DNA from: Sulfurovum sp.
GTDB lineage: Bacteria > Campylobacterota > Campylobacteria > Campylobacterales > Sulfurovaceae
Direction of reading: 5' to 3'
Length of the DNA stretch: 6,573 nucleotides
Assembly: GCA_027046415.1 (NCBI GenBank)
Contig: JALTYW010000194.1
Span: forward strand, 3,698-10,270
Shown: in pieces, positions 1-6,573 of the stretch
Position numbering within the stretch: the stretch's first letter is position 1
Layout: each line of letters starts with the position of its first letter
The notes under the pieces: generated by a model
What the model was told of the DNA's origin: nothing
The model's database searches: none
Seen by the model: only the letters and a program-made list of their open reading frames with translations
Made by a program: the position numbers and the translations under genes

Positions 1-1126
1 CTACAGTCACTTCCTTCGCTTTTGCCAGTGCATCGACGATGAAAGTCGCTTTGACAGATTGTTCTGCCTCTTCTCTAACCTCTTCGCGCAGCGCTTCTAC
101 TTTTTCAGGATTCTCTTTGTACTCGTTGAGTTCCTCTTCGCTCATCTGCTGTGCTTTGGCATTGATCTTAGCATCGATCTCCTGCTCGACAATGTTGTTT
201 GGCAGTGCAAAATCAAATGTCTCAACCAGTGCTTCTACCATTTTAGGCTTCAGCTCTTCCTGATAAAGTTTGGAGAGCTTCTCGTTGAGTACCTGATCTT
301 TGAGTCTCACTTTAAGATCATCAAGTGTCGCCTTCTCATCATTGAGCAGTTTCTGTGCCAATTCATCATTCAGCTCGGCAGGTACCTGCTCCTGAATTTC
401 GTGCAGCTTCACTTTGAACATCGCCTCTTTTCCTGCAAGGTTCTCCGCACCGTAGTTTTCAGGGAATGTTACAGTGATCTCTTTCTCTTCATCATACTTC
501 ATACCGATGATCTGGTCTTCAAACCCCGGAATGAACTGTCCTGAACCGATCTTGAGAGCAAATTTTTCCGCTTTTCCGCCCTCGAACGCTTCACCGTCAA
601 CAAACCCTTCAAAGTCAATCAGTACTGTATCCCCGTCTCTAACCATACGCTTACGCTTGATCTTTTGCATACTTCCCTGCTGCTGTGCAACCTCTTCGAG
701 TTTCGCTTCTACCTCTTCATCGGTCGCTTCAGGCTTTTCAAAAGAAGGGATCGCTTTTTCGTAGCCTTCAACATTGACATTCGGTCGCAGAGAAATCTCG
801 AGTTCTACCTCAATCTTGTCATCCTGCTTGTCATATTTTTTGAAGATCGGCTCACCGAGAATATCTGCCGTATTGACCTCTGCCTGTGCAATACCTGCAT
901 CGACGAGTGCTTTAAGCGCTTCTGCCTCAGCATCCTGACGCAGTTTGTCACCATGCAGTTTTTTCACAACATGCGGAGGCACTTTCCCTTTTCTAAAGCC
1001 ATCCACTTTCATCTGCTTCCCTGCCTCTTTGGCAAGTCTGTCGATATTTCTTTCGATCACACCGTTGTCGATCTCGCCGCCAACAGCTACGTTGGCATCA
1101 TCCATTTTGTTTACTGTAACTTTCAC
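1..1126 (-). CDS. tig: Trigger factor, ribosome-associated chaperone and peptidyl-prolyl isomerase (C-terminus cut by window edge)
   Basis: Trigger factor docks at the ribosomal exit tunnel in the cytoplasm and holds nascent chains, with an FKBP-type prolyl isomerase domain. Translated here, 375 residues run without a stop to the left edge; the family is usually about 430-450, so roughly 60 residues of the C-terminal chaperone arm are missing. The N-terminal ribosome-binding domain carries the signature GFRKGKVP at residues 43-50. The FKBP-like domain spans about 160-245, with RDGDTVLIDFEG and a GSGQFIPGFEDQIIGM stretch. The rest is the charged, helical C-terminal domain. The start is taken as GTG at 1126-1124: AAAGGA lies five bases upstream, the product then begins MKVTVNKMDD as expected, and the only upstream ATG is followed at once by TAA. 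The next in-frame ATG (codon 8) would remove the first beta strand. It lies 163 bp downstream of typA, with a likely promoter of its own. Related genomes often have clpP and def after tig; that would be off the window. Confidence 0.97.
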   Translation of the reverse strand, partial: MKVTVNKMDDANVAVGGEIDNGVIERNIDRLAKEAGKQMKVDGFRKGKVPPHVVKKLHGDKLRQDAEAEALKALVDAGIAQAEVNTADILGEPIFKKYDKQDDKIEVELEISLRPNVNVEGYEKAIPSFEKPEATDEEVEAKLEEVAQQQGSMQKIKRKRMVRDGDTVLIDFEGFVDGEAFEGGKAEKFALKIGSGQFIPGFEDQIIGMKYDEEKEITVTFPENYGAENLAGKEAMFKVKLHEIQEQVPAELNDELAQKLLNDEKATLDDLKVRLKDQVLNEKLSKLYQEELKPKMVEALVETFDFALPNNIVEQEIDAKINAKAQQMSEEELNEYKENPEKVEALREEVREEAEQSVKATFIVDALAKAKEVTV

Positions 1127-1131
1127 TACAA

Positions 1132-1137
1132 TCCTTT
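1132..1137 (-). promoter_or_regulatory. Ribosome binding site selecting the GTG start of tig
   Basis: On the minus strand this reads AAAGGA, five bases before GTG at 1126. It is the only good Shine-Dalgarno match near the N-terminus of trigger factor, and it supports the GTG over the in-frame ATG seven codons later. Confidence 0.75.
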
Positions 1138-1154
1138 ACATTATAAATTGCGTG

Positions 1155-1160
1155 ATTTTA
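1155..1160 (-). promoter_or_regulatory. Candidate -10 box for tig
   Basis: The minus strand reads TAAAAT inside TTTAGATAAAATCACG. Transcription would start near 1148 and give a leader of about 20 bases that includes the Shine-Dalgarno site. A second, better-matching TATAAT sits at 1140-1145, but a start from it would fall almost on the Shine-Dalgarno, so I prefer the upstream box. The whole typA-tig spacer (1127-1289) is AT-rich on its tig side. I see no convincing GC-rich hairpin plus T-run there to end typA transcription. Confidence 0.45.
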
Positions 1161-1289
1161 TCTAAAATTTAATAAAAAAGAGTAACTGAGGATTTTTTAG
1201 TAAAGAGAGTATCATGTATTATTACACTTTCATCCCGAAGCAACATAACAAAACGCTACGCTGCTACGGCTGAAACGGAAGAAAGAAAA

Positions 1290-3107
1290 TTATTTGGCGT
1301 TCTTTTTGTCACGCTGTACACGTTTACGCATTGCCGGATCGAGATGCTTTTTACGGATACGAATACTCTCAGGTGTGACTTCGATGAGCTCATCATCTTC
1401 AATCCACTCCATCGCGATCTCCAGAGACATCTCTCTTGGCGGAACCAGTTTAATGGCATCATCCGCACCGGAAGTACGCATGTTGGTCAGCTGCTTTCCT
1501 TTGAGCGGATTGACTTCAAGGTCTCCCGGACGTGAAGACTCACCAATGACCATACCGTTGTAGACCTTGTCCTGCGGCTTGATAAAGAGCGTTCCGCGTG
1601 CCTGAAGGTTGAAGATGGAAAAGGCAACCGCCTCTCCGTCATCCATAGAGATGAGTGCACCCGGTGTTCGGCTGACAACAATACCGGTATAGGGTCTGTA
1701 CTCCAGGAAGGAGTGGTTCATAATCCCCTCCCCTTTGGTATCGGTCAAAAACTCTGAACGGAATCCGATGAGCCCACGCGCAGGGATTTCAAACTCGATA
1801 CGTACTGTACCGTCCGGCATCGGTGTAAGGCTTGTCATCTCCGCTTTACGCTTCCCAAGCTTCTCAATGGCAACCCCCTGAAACTCTTCGGGAACATCAA
1901 CCACAAGATGCTCGAACGGCTCCATTTTTACACCGTTTTCCTCTTTGACAACCACTTCCGGACGTGCCAGCAGGAACTCAAACCCTTCACGTCTCATATT
2001 TTCTGCCAAAATACCGATCTGCAGTTCACCACGGCCGGAGACTTTGAAAGAAGCATCTCCCATCGGCTCCATACGCATAGCAATGTTGGTCTCCATCTCT
2101 TTTTCAAGACGTTCACGGAGCTTGTTGGAAGTCACATGCTTTCCTTCTGTTCCTGCCAAAGGTCCGTCATTGACCGACATAATGACAGAGAGCGTCGGCT
2201 CTTCGACATGCATCGGATCAAGCGGTACCGGATTGGCAGGATCACAGATGGAGTCTCCTACATCGATATCAGCAAAACCGGCGATCGCAACAATGTCACC
2301 CGCTTCGGCCTCTTCAATCTCGATACGGTCAAGTCCCTTAAATCCGATCAGCTTGCTGACACGTGATTTACTCTTCTCACCGCTCGCTTTGACAAGCACA
2401 TACTCATCACCTTTTTTGACCTTGCCGTTGAAGATACGGGTAATCCCGATACGTCCGACAAAATTGTCACTGTCGAGGGTAAAGACCTGAGCCTGTGTAT
2501 CATTATCCGGCGATCCTTCCGGGTACGGTACCTTTTCCAAAATCGCTTCAAAGAGCGGTGTCATGTCTTTGTTCTCATCTTCAAGGTTCCACTTGGCATA
2601 CCCGTCACGCGCAGCGGCATAAAGTACTGGGAATTCAAGCTGTTCCTCGTTGGCATCGAGTGCCACGAGCAGGTCAAACATCTCGTCAAGTACACGATCC
2701 GGTTCTGCACCGTCCTTGTCGATCTTGTTGATGACAACAACAGGGATAAGTCCCAGTTCTATCGCCTTTTTAAGTACGAACTTGGTCTGCGGCATGACCC
2801 CTTCCTGTGCATCGACAAGCATCAAAACGCCATCAACCATCTTCAGAACACGTTCTACCTCACCACCAAAGTCAGCGTGACCCGGAGTGTCGATAATGTT
2901 GATCTTGTGGTCTCCGTAGGTAATAGCGGTATTTTTGGAGAGAATGGTGATCCCTCTCTCTTTTTCGATGTCATTGCTGTCCATGACACGCTCATCCACC
3001 TGCTGGTGTGCGGCAAAGGTTCCCGACTGCTGAAGCAGTTCGTCTACGAGTGTGGTCTTGCCGTGGTCGACGTGTGCGATAACAGCGATATTTTTGATTT
3101 TTTGCAT
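1290..3107 (-). CDS. typA: TypA/BipA ribosome-associated translational GTPase
   Basis: TypA (BipA) is an EF-G-like GTPase that binds the 70S ribosome. In other bacteria it helps 50S subunit assembly and growth at low temperature or under stress. The 605-residue product matches the usual full length (about 600-615). The G domain shows all motifs in order: G1 AHVDHGKT at 11-18, G2 RGITI at 51-55, G3 DTPGH at 73-77, G4 NKID at 127-130 and a G5-like AAARDG near 164-169. It is followed by an EF-Tu-like beta-barrel (about 205-295), EF-G domain III/V-like regions and the BipA-specific C-terminal domain, ending in a very basic tail. The ATG at 3107 has AGGAA (minus strand, 3113-3117) seven bases upstream. 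It follows dgt by 67 bp and has its own likely promoter in that gap; tig lies downstream. No frameshift or missing motif is seen. Confidence 0.98.
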   Translation of the reverse strand: MQKIKNIAVIAHVDHGKTTLVDELLQQSGTFAAHQQVDERVMDSNDIEKERGITILSKNTAITYGDHKINIIDTPGHADFGGEVERVLKMVDGVLMLVDAQEGVMPQTKFVLKKAIELGLIPVVVINKIDKDGAEPDRVLDEMFDLLVALDANEEQLEFPVLYAAARDGYAKWNLEDENKDMTPLFEAILEKVPYPEGSPDNDTQAQVFTLDSDNFVGRIGITRIFNGKVKKGDEYVLVKASGEKSKSRVSKLIGFKGLDRIEIEEAEAGDIVAIAGFADIDVGDSICDPANPVPLDPMHVEEPTLSVIMSVNDGPLAGTEGKHVTSNKLRERLEKEMETNIAMRMEPMGDASFKVSGRGELQIGILAENMRREGFEFLLARPEVVVKEENGVKMEPFEHLVVDVPEEFQGVAIEKLGKRKAEMTSLTPMPDGTVRIEFEIPARGLIGFRSEFLTDTKGEGIMNHSFLEYRPYTGIVVSRTPGALISMDDGEAVAFSIFNLQARGTLFIKPQDKVYNGMVIGESSRPGDLEVNPLKGKQLTNMRTSGADDAIKLVPPREMSLEIAMEWIEDDELIEVTPESIRIRKKHLDPAMRKRVQRDKKNAK

Positions 3108-3125
3108 GAAAATTCCTATCGTTTC

Positions 3126-3142
3126 AAGGGTAGATGACCCTT
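3126..3142 (-). other. Small hairpin in the typA leader
   Basis: The bases AAGGGT (3126-3131) and ACCCTT (3137-3142) form a perfect 6-bp stem around a 5-base loop. On the minus strand it lies between the likely -10 box at 3155-3160 and the typA Shine-Dalgarno at 3113-3117, so it would sit in a leader of about 40 bases. It is not followed by a T-run on the minus strand and is not a terminator for dgt. It may stabilise the leader or affect translation, or may be chance. Confidence 0.4.
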
Positions 3143-3154
3143 TAATTTTCGCGC

Positions 3155-3160
3155 ATTATA
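3155..3160 (-). promoter_or_regulatory. Probable -10 box for typA
   Basis: The minus strand reads TATAAT in TTTTGGATATAATGCGCG, a full consensus match, 15 bases beyond the dgt stop codon and about 45 bases before the typA ATG. A second TATAAT at 3174-3179 overlaps the dgt stop and could be an alternative. No clear -35 box is visible, which is common in Campylobacterota sigma-70 promoters. Confidence 0.6.
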
Positions 3161-3174
3161 TCCAAAAGTTACTA

Positions 3175-4278
3175 TTATAGGGATAATCCGTAAACTTCAT
3201 GGTAGGTTTTCATGGCATAACGGTCGGTCATAGCAGCAAGATAGTCGGCAATGACCCGATGTGGGGAACGTACTTCAAAAAGGGATTTTTGGTGGGAAGG
3301 AAGCAGGTCATGGTCATCGTTGAACGCCCGGTAAAGCCCCTTTATACACTGCTTGCCCGCATACATCTTGCGGGCGATCTTCTCATGGGTGTAAAGTGTT
3401 TGAAAAAGCCGTTTTTTAAGCCGCTTAAGCTGGGTTGCCGTCTCTTTGGAAAAGCCAACAGGAAGCGGTAAATCAGCATCGAGTGTCGCTGCAATGGGCT
3501 GCTCTTTTCTGTATTGTACCGCACCTACTTTGGAGTAGGCAATGAAATCCTCCACCAGCAGTTTGATCATGCCGGCAACAAAACGGTGGCGGTAGAGCGG
3601 TTCACCCTGCGCTACCCCCTCCTGACGCACCATCGCATCGACACGCTGACACAAAGGCTCTTGGAGTAAATCATCAAAGGCAATAAGCCCGTATTTGATC
3701 CCGTCATCGATATCGTGGGAGGTGTAGGCAATCTCATCGGCATGGTCTACCACCATCGCTTCAAGACTGGGGTGTTTGTCAAGCGCAAACCGCGCATCGA
3801 GTTCTTTAAGAAACGGTTTTTGGTACGGATAGGAGTGTTTAAGCACCCCTTCAAGCGTCGCAAATGTCAGGTTAAGCCCGTCAAAGTCTTTGTAGCGTTT
3901 TTCCAGTTTTGTCAAAACACGAAAAGACTGAAAATTGTGCTCAAAGCCAAGCGGATGCCCGTCAGCCTTGAGCAGACGATCCAGTTCGTCACCGCCCACA
4001 TGCCCAAAAGGGGTGTGTCCAAGGTCATGTGAAAGAGCGATCACCTCGGCGAGTGTTTCATTCAGCCCAAGCTGACGCGAGAGCGTTCGGGCGATCTGGC
4101 TTACCTCCAGTGAATGGGTCAGACGTGTACGAAAGTAGTCCCCCTCATGGTTTAGAAATACCTGTGTCTTGTACTCCAATCTGCGAAACGAACTGCAGTG
4201 AATCACCCTGTCACGGTCGCGGGCATACGGGTCGCGAAAATCATCTTCAAAAGTATGGAAACGTTCATACGGCTGCAT
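3175..4278 (-). CDS. dgt: Deoxyguanosinetriphosphate triphosphohydrolase-like HD-domain dNTPase
   Basis: Dgt-family enzymes hydrolyse dNTPs to deoxynucleosides and triphosphate in the cytoplasm, controlling dNTP pools. Substrate preference in this shorter bacterial subfamily varies and cannot be read from sequence. The 367 residues show the family hallmarks. The N-terminus has ARDRDRVIHCSSFRRLEYKTQVF (about 19-41). The HD domain has RLTHSLEV with H55, SHDLGHTPFGH with H84 and D85, and DHADEIAYTSHDIDD with D181; these four are the likely metal ligands. HNFQSFRVL (114-122) and GLNLTFATLEGVLKHS (134-149) are further conserved blocks. The length fits the non-enterobacterial Dgt-like proteins, shorter than the E. 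coli enzyme of about 505. The ATG at 4278 is preceded by AAGG about eight bases upstream; an ATG 13 bases further up is out of frame. The gene diverges from thyX and precedes typA. Confidence 0.95.
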   Translation of the reverse strand: MQPYERFHTFEDDFRDPYARDRDRVIHCSSFRRLEYKTQVFLNHEGDYFRTRLTHSLEVSQIARTLSRQLGLNETLAEVIALSHDLGHTPFGHVGGDELDRLLKADGHPLGFEHNFQSFRVLTKLEKRYKDFDGLNLTFATLEGVLKHSYPYQKPFLKELDARFALDKHPSLEAMVVDHADEIAYTSHDIDDGIKYGLIAFDDLLQEPLCQRVDAMVRQEGVAQGEPLYRHRFVAGMIKLLVEDFIAYSKVGAVQYRKEQPIAATLDADLPLPVGFSKETATQLKRLKKRLFQTLYTHEKIARKMYAGKQCIKGLYRAFNDDHDLLPSHQKSLFEVRSPHRVIADYLAAMTDRYAMKTYHEVYGLSL

Positions 4279-4307
4279 AGATTACCTTCATTAAACTCTC
4301 CGAAAAA

Positions 4308-4313
4308 AATATA
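4308..4313 (-). promoter_or_regulatory. Weak candidate -10 box for dgt
   Basis: The minus strand reads TATATT in TCATATATTTTTTT, about 30 bases before the dgt ATG. It is a 5-of-6 match with no visible -35. If real, its upstream half would run into the left arm of the 91-bp inverted-repeat element. Confidence 0.35.
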
Positions 4314-4316
4314 TGA

Positions 4317-4407
4317 TTCGTATTGGTCAGGTGGCGACAAAGGAGCACCCAACCCCTAAAAGGGGCGCTTGCGTTTGCGACTGCCAGAGCTGCCTGACCA
4401 ATACGAA
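4317..4407. repeat. 91-bp GC-rich inverted-repeat element between dgt and thyX
   Basis: Perfect 15-bp inverted ends, TTCGTATTGGTCAGG (4317-4331) and its exact reverse complement CCTGACCAATACGAA (4393-4407), enclose a 61-base interior. In RNA the stem could continue by four more pairs, two of them G-U (4332-4335 with 4389-4392). The interior holds a second hairpin, CCCCT (4353-4357) and AGGGG (4361-4365) around AAA, and a short TTGCG/TTTGCG repeat near 4369-4379. By my count the element is about 56% G+C, while the flanks 4279-4316 and 4408-4450 are about 26%. It falls between the likely dgt and thyX -10 boxes, so it may be in neither transcript. No target-site duplication is evident. It could be a MITE-like insertion, a dispersed palindromic repeat or a structured RNA; the sequence alone does not decide. 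Confidence 0.8.
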
Positions 4408-4437
4408 GGTTTTTCAGAAGGTTCGATTATTTTATTT

Positions 4438-4446
4438 TGCTATAAT
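4438..4446 (+). promoter_or_regulatory. Extended -10 promoter of thyX
   Basis: TTTTGCTATAATTG contains TATAAT at 4441-4446 preceded by TGC (extended -10), in a T-rich stretch with no clear -35, the typical look of a Campylobacterota sigma-70 promoter. Transcription would start near 4453, giving a leader of about 22 bases with GGAG at 4464-4467. It probably also drives the downstream L,D-transpeptidase gene. Confidence 0.75.
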
Positions 4447-4474
4447 TGTACCCAAAATCCTTCGGAGCATCATT

Positions 4475-5314
4475 ATGGAAACCGTTGAAAAGTACCACAT
4501 CACCTACACCAAACCGGAAGTGACCCTCTTGCAGGAAAGCGGTCTGGGCGTTGCCGAGATCGCTGCACGTACCTGCTACGACAGTTTCGAAAACTCCGAA
4601 AACGCATGCATCAAGGCTGCACCCGAGCATCTCGATACCAATGCGATTAATGCCATTGAACGCTCCGATCTGCTTGCCAATCTTGCATGGGTACATCACC
4701 ACCACTCCATCATCGAACATGCCACGCTCAGCTACCTCATCCGCGGTACCTCCCGCGGGGTACTGCAGGAGCATGCCCGCCACCGCATTCAGGCGATATC
4801 GGTACGTTCTACCCGCTATACGATGTCTTCTGTTATCAATGCATTTGTCGCTTCACTCGAAGCAGCGGAGGGATTTGCGTTTTTCCTTGAAAAACTGCTT
4901 GCCCTCGATCTTTTTGTTATCGCCGATGAAACCTACCTTGCCATCGAGATCCGTGCCATCTACGACAAACTCCGTTTCCAGTATGAAAGAGACAGCGATT
5001 TCATCACCAATGCCGTTGCCAAATCCTCTCTGCCATTGCTTGAACAACACAAAAACAATGCACAGGCACTCTACGAAGCATTGGAGTGCGGCAAGAAGAA
5101 ACGCAACGTCGGTGATGCCTTCAAGCACATTGTCTCAGACAACTGGAAGGTCGATATGGTCGTTACGTTCAACATCCGCAGTCTCAAAAACTATTTCGAT
5201 CTGCGTGACAGCGGTGCAGCATGGTTCCAGATACGCTGGCTTGCCGAAGCGATGAAGGCAGTTACCCCTGTGAAGTATCTGCAGCTGATCGACAAACAGT
5301 ACAAAACCCTCTAA
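4475..5314 (+). CDS. thyX: Flavin-dependent thymidylate synthase ThyX (long, divergent form)
   Basis: ThyX methylates dUMP to dTMP using methylenetetrahydrofolate, NADPH and FAD, replacing ThyA. The 279-residue product carries the diagnostic RHR(X7)S motif: R102, H103, R104 and S111 in ARHRIQAISVRSTRY. It is preceded by SIIEHATLSYLIRGTSRGV (78-96). The C-terminal block NIRSLKNYFDLRDSGAAWFQIRWLAE (233-258) contains the expected LR (243-244) and QIR. It is longer than many family members (about 210-250), with the extra length between the motif and the C-terminal block. Aligning back from NIRSL without gaps, Lys217 falls where the family usually has the dUMP-binding Arg of an ARxxLP block, and that block is not recognisable. 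The ATG at 4475 has GGAG seven bases upstream and the promoter just before it. The frame is open back to 4313, but that extension crosses the promoter and the palindrome, so I reject it. Confidence 0.95.
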   Translation: METVEKYHITYTKPEVTLLQESGLGVAEIAARTCYDSFENSENACIKAAPEHLDTNAINAIERSDLLANLAWVHHHHSIIEHATLSYLIRGTSRGVLQEHARHRIQAISVRSTRYTMSSVINAFVASLEAAEGFAFFLEKLLALDLFVIADETYLAIEIRAIYDKLRFQYERDSDFITNAVAKSSLPLLEQHKNNAQALYEALECGKKKRNVGDAFKHIVSDNWKVDMVVTFNIRSLKNYFDLRDSGAAWFQIRWLAEAMKAVTPVKYLQLIDKQYKTL

Positions 5315-5317
5315 GGA
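5313..5317 (+). promoter_or_regulatory. Ribosome binding site overlapping the thyX stop, selecting a TTG start
   Basis: AAGGA uses the last two bases of the thyX TAA stop and lies nine bases before TTG at 5327. No ATG or GTG in the right frame occurs until 5396, which would lose the signal peptide. The overlap suggests that the two genes are translated from one message. Confidence 0.65.
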
Positions 5318-5326
5318 CAGTCACTT

Positions 5327-6573
5327 TTGCGTACATTAAAACTTTTTCTATTTTTATTCCTGTTTCAACACATCTTATGGGCACAGCCCCTGACTATGGA
5401 GAGCATCACCACTGACCTCAAGCAGGCGATGCAGACAAAACTCAAAGGCAAAAATGCGCCGATTGTCAAAGAGATATACAGACTCAACGGCAACACACCA
5501 CTCTGGATCGGTGCACAGAACAGAGAAAAGATGAGTGCCCTGATACAGGCACTGGAAGATCCCCTCTACAACTACAAACGCAAACCCTTTGATCAGAAAG
5601 CAATCAAAAAGCTGCTCTACTATCTTGACAACAACACCATTCCTGTTGAAAGAAGAGCGCCTGTCTATGCCAGACTTGATCTGCTGCTGACAAACTCCTA
5701 TATCAGACTCGTACGTTTCATCGTTCAGGGGGATGTAGACTGGGCACTGGTTCAAAAGAAATTCAAAGCACTCAAAGAGAGCAATGACATTCAGGCAACA
5801 TGGGAGATGCACCCCAAACCCTTCCCTCCCCTCAAACCAATGGCAAAGGCTGTCAAAGAGGGAAACATCAAAACCTATCTTGATTCACTGATTCCCCTTG
5901 AGAAACGTTACCGAAAACTGATCGCACTGCTGAAAAACTATGAACGGATGGAAAAATTTCCAAAGATTCCCTACAGCAATAAGCCGCTGAAACTGGGGGA
6001 CTACAGTTCAAGGGTACGTGAAGTTAAAAAACGGCTTCAGATCTCCGGAGACTACCCAAAAAGTGCCCCTATAGACAAACGTTTTGACGAGACACTGCGC
6101 CGGGCTGTCATCACCTACCAGAAACGCTATCTGCTGAAAGTGACCGGAGAGGTGGACAAGACCATGACATGGTATCTCAACCAGCCCGCCAGCAAAAATA
6201 TTCAGGCGATCATCACCAACCTCGACAAAACGAAACTCTATCCAAAACATTTTGAAGATGAATATATTGAAGTGAATGTGCCCGATTTCAATCTGCGCTA
6301 CTATATTGACGGAGAGATGGTGATGAAGAAGGGGGTCGTAGTTGGACGTATCGACAGACCAACCCCTATTTTTGATGACAAAATGGAGTATGTGGTCATC
6401 AATCCGACATGGACCATCCCGGACAACCTTATCAAACGCGACCTTATTCACGTGCTGAGAGAAAACCCTGACTATCTTACAGAACACAATATTCACGTAT
6501 TTAGAGGAAACAGAGAGGTGGAGATCACACAGGCAGATCTTGATCCTTATGAGCACAGTGACAAAAAGGTGCC
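5327..6573 (+). CDS. YcbB-type L,D-transpeptidase, exported (C-terminus cut by window edge)
   Basis: Enzymes of this family form 3-3 crosslinks in peptidoglycan, or attach proteins to it, in the periplasm. From TTG at 5327 the frame is open for 415 residues to the right edge. Residues 1-19 form a signal peptide: MRTLKL, a Leu/Phe-rich core and a likely cut after LWA. Residues about 40-215 resemble the helical YcbB scaffold, with NGNTPLW near 54-60. About 218-290 is a peptidoglycan-binding-like repeat (SRVREVKKRLQISGDY, then AVITYQKRYLLKVTGEVDKTM). The YkuD catalytic domain begins near 312, with VVVGRIDRPTPIF (337-349), VINPTWTIPDNL (357-368) and ENPDYLTEHNIHVF (379-392), all typical of YcbB/LdtD. 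The SHGC-type catalytic Cys/His motif would lie beyond the window, so activity cannot be confirmed. The first in-frame ATG is at 5396, inside the mature protein; the TTG is preferred because it restores the signal peptide and has AAGGA. It is probably cotranscribed with thyX, 12 bp away. Confidence 0.9.
   Translation, partial: MRTLKLFLFLFLFQHILWAQPLTMESITTDLKQAMQTKLKGKNAPIVKEIYRLNGNTPLWIGAQNREKMSALIQALEDPLYNYKRKPFDQKAIKKLLYYLDNNTIPVERRAPVYARLDLLLTNSYIRLVRFIVQGDVDWALVQKKFKALKESNDIQATWEMHPKPFPPLKPMAKAVKEGNIKTYLDSLIPLEKRYRKLIALLKNYERMEKFPKIPYSNKPLKLGDYSSRVREVKKRLQISGDYPKSAPIDKRFDETLRRAVITYQKRYLLKVTGEVDKTMTWYLNQPASKNIQAIITNLDKTKLYPKHFEDEYIEVNVPDFNLRYYIDGEMVMKKGVVVGRIDRPTPIFDDKMEYVVINPTWTIPDNLIKRDLIHVLRENPDYLTEHNIHVFRGNREVEITQADLDPYEHSDKKV

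Noticed and set aside
1253..1268. Short tandem CTACG repeats (CGCTACGCTGCTACGG) just after the typA stop
   Set aside because: Only two imperfect short units with no stable hairpin or T-run, so not supportable as a terminator or functional repeat.
1945..2490. Long plus-strand open frame of 181 codons opposite typA
   Set aside because: It is antisense to a complete, motif-verified typA; its Ser-rich low-complexity product is typical of a shadow frame.
3355..3375. Inverted repeat GCCCGC-9-GCGGGC
   Set aside because: It lies inside the dgt coding region, has no T-run and is explained by coding sequence.
4317..4407. Integron attC site
   Set aside because: One RYYYAAC-like string (ACCCAAC) occurs inside, but there is no paired GTTRRRY core at the right place, no cassette and no integrase in the window.
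4317..4414. Rho-independent terminator formed by the palindrome and GGTTTTT
   Set aside because: No gene runs into it on the plus strand, the loop is 61 bases and the arms are not GC-rich at the base next to the short T-run.
4419..4428. tRNA T-loop-like sequence GGTTCGATTA
   Set aside because: No matching acceptor stem, anticodon arm or D arm can be built around it, and it lies in the thyX promoter.
4313..4474. A 54-residue N-terminal extension of ThyX containing a CxCxCxxC cluster (GACVCDCQSC)
   Set aside because: It reads through the palindromic element and the thyX promoter, has no Shine-Dalgarno before its ATG at 4313, and the normal ThyX N-terminus begins at 4475 with GGAG upstream. 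The cysteines probably come from the GC-rich repeat interior.
6008..6556. Minus-strand open frame of 182 codons opposite the L,D-transpeptidase gene
   Set aside because: The plus strand has a clear YcbB/YkuD protein here; the antisense product has no recognisable domain and no Shine-Dalgarno I can support.

Overview
This window looks like an ordinary chromosomal housekeeping segment from an epsilonproteobacterium (Campylobacterota), probably of the Sulfurovum type. I infer this from the style of the proteins, from AT-rich promoters with a good TATAAT -10 box and little -35, and from a base composition that looks more balanced than in Campylobacter or Sulfurimonas. The taxonomic call is inference from sequence style, not from a search.

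Layout. On the minus strand, reading right to left, are dgt (3175-4278, HD-domain dNTP triphosphohydrolase), typA/bipA (1290-3107, ribosome-associated GTPase) and tig (1126 down to the left edge, trigger factor, C-terminus missing). On the plus strand are thyX (4475-5314, flavin-dependent thymidylate synthase) and, 12 bp later, a gene for a YcbB-type L,D-transpeptidase (5327 to the right edge, catalytic end missing). The latter begins with TTG and a clear signal peptide. The two groups diverge from the 196-bp region 4279-4474. Plausible -10 boxes lie upstream of tig, typA, dgt and thyX, so the minus-strand genes need not form one transcript.

How the genes relate. TypA and trigger factor both work on the ribosome (50S assembly/translation under stress, and nascent-chain folding). 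Dgt and ThyX both act on the deoxynucleotide pool, one removing dNTPs and one making dTMP. The L,D-transpeptidase is an exported cell-wall enzyme that appears to ride on the thyX transcript.

The feature least explained by genes is a 91-bp, GC-rich element at 4317-4407. Perfect 15-bp inverted ends enclose a smaller hairpin, and the element sits between the divergent dgt and thyX promoters. It looks like a small inserted repeat (MITE-like) or a structured element. ThyX is also a divergent, long variant: Lys appears where the family usually has a dUMP-binding Arg. I see no evidence of a new multi-gene system, CRISPR array, prophage or insertion sequence.
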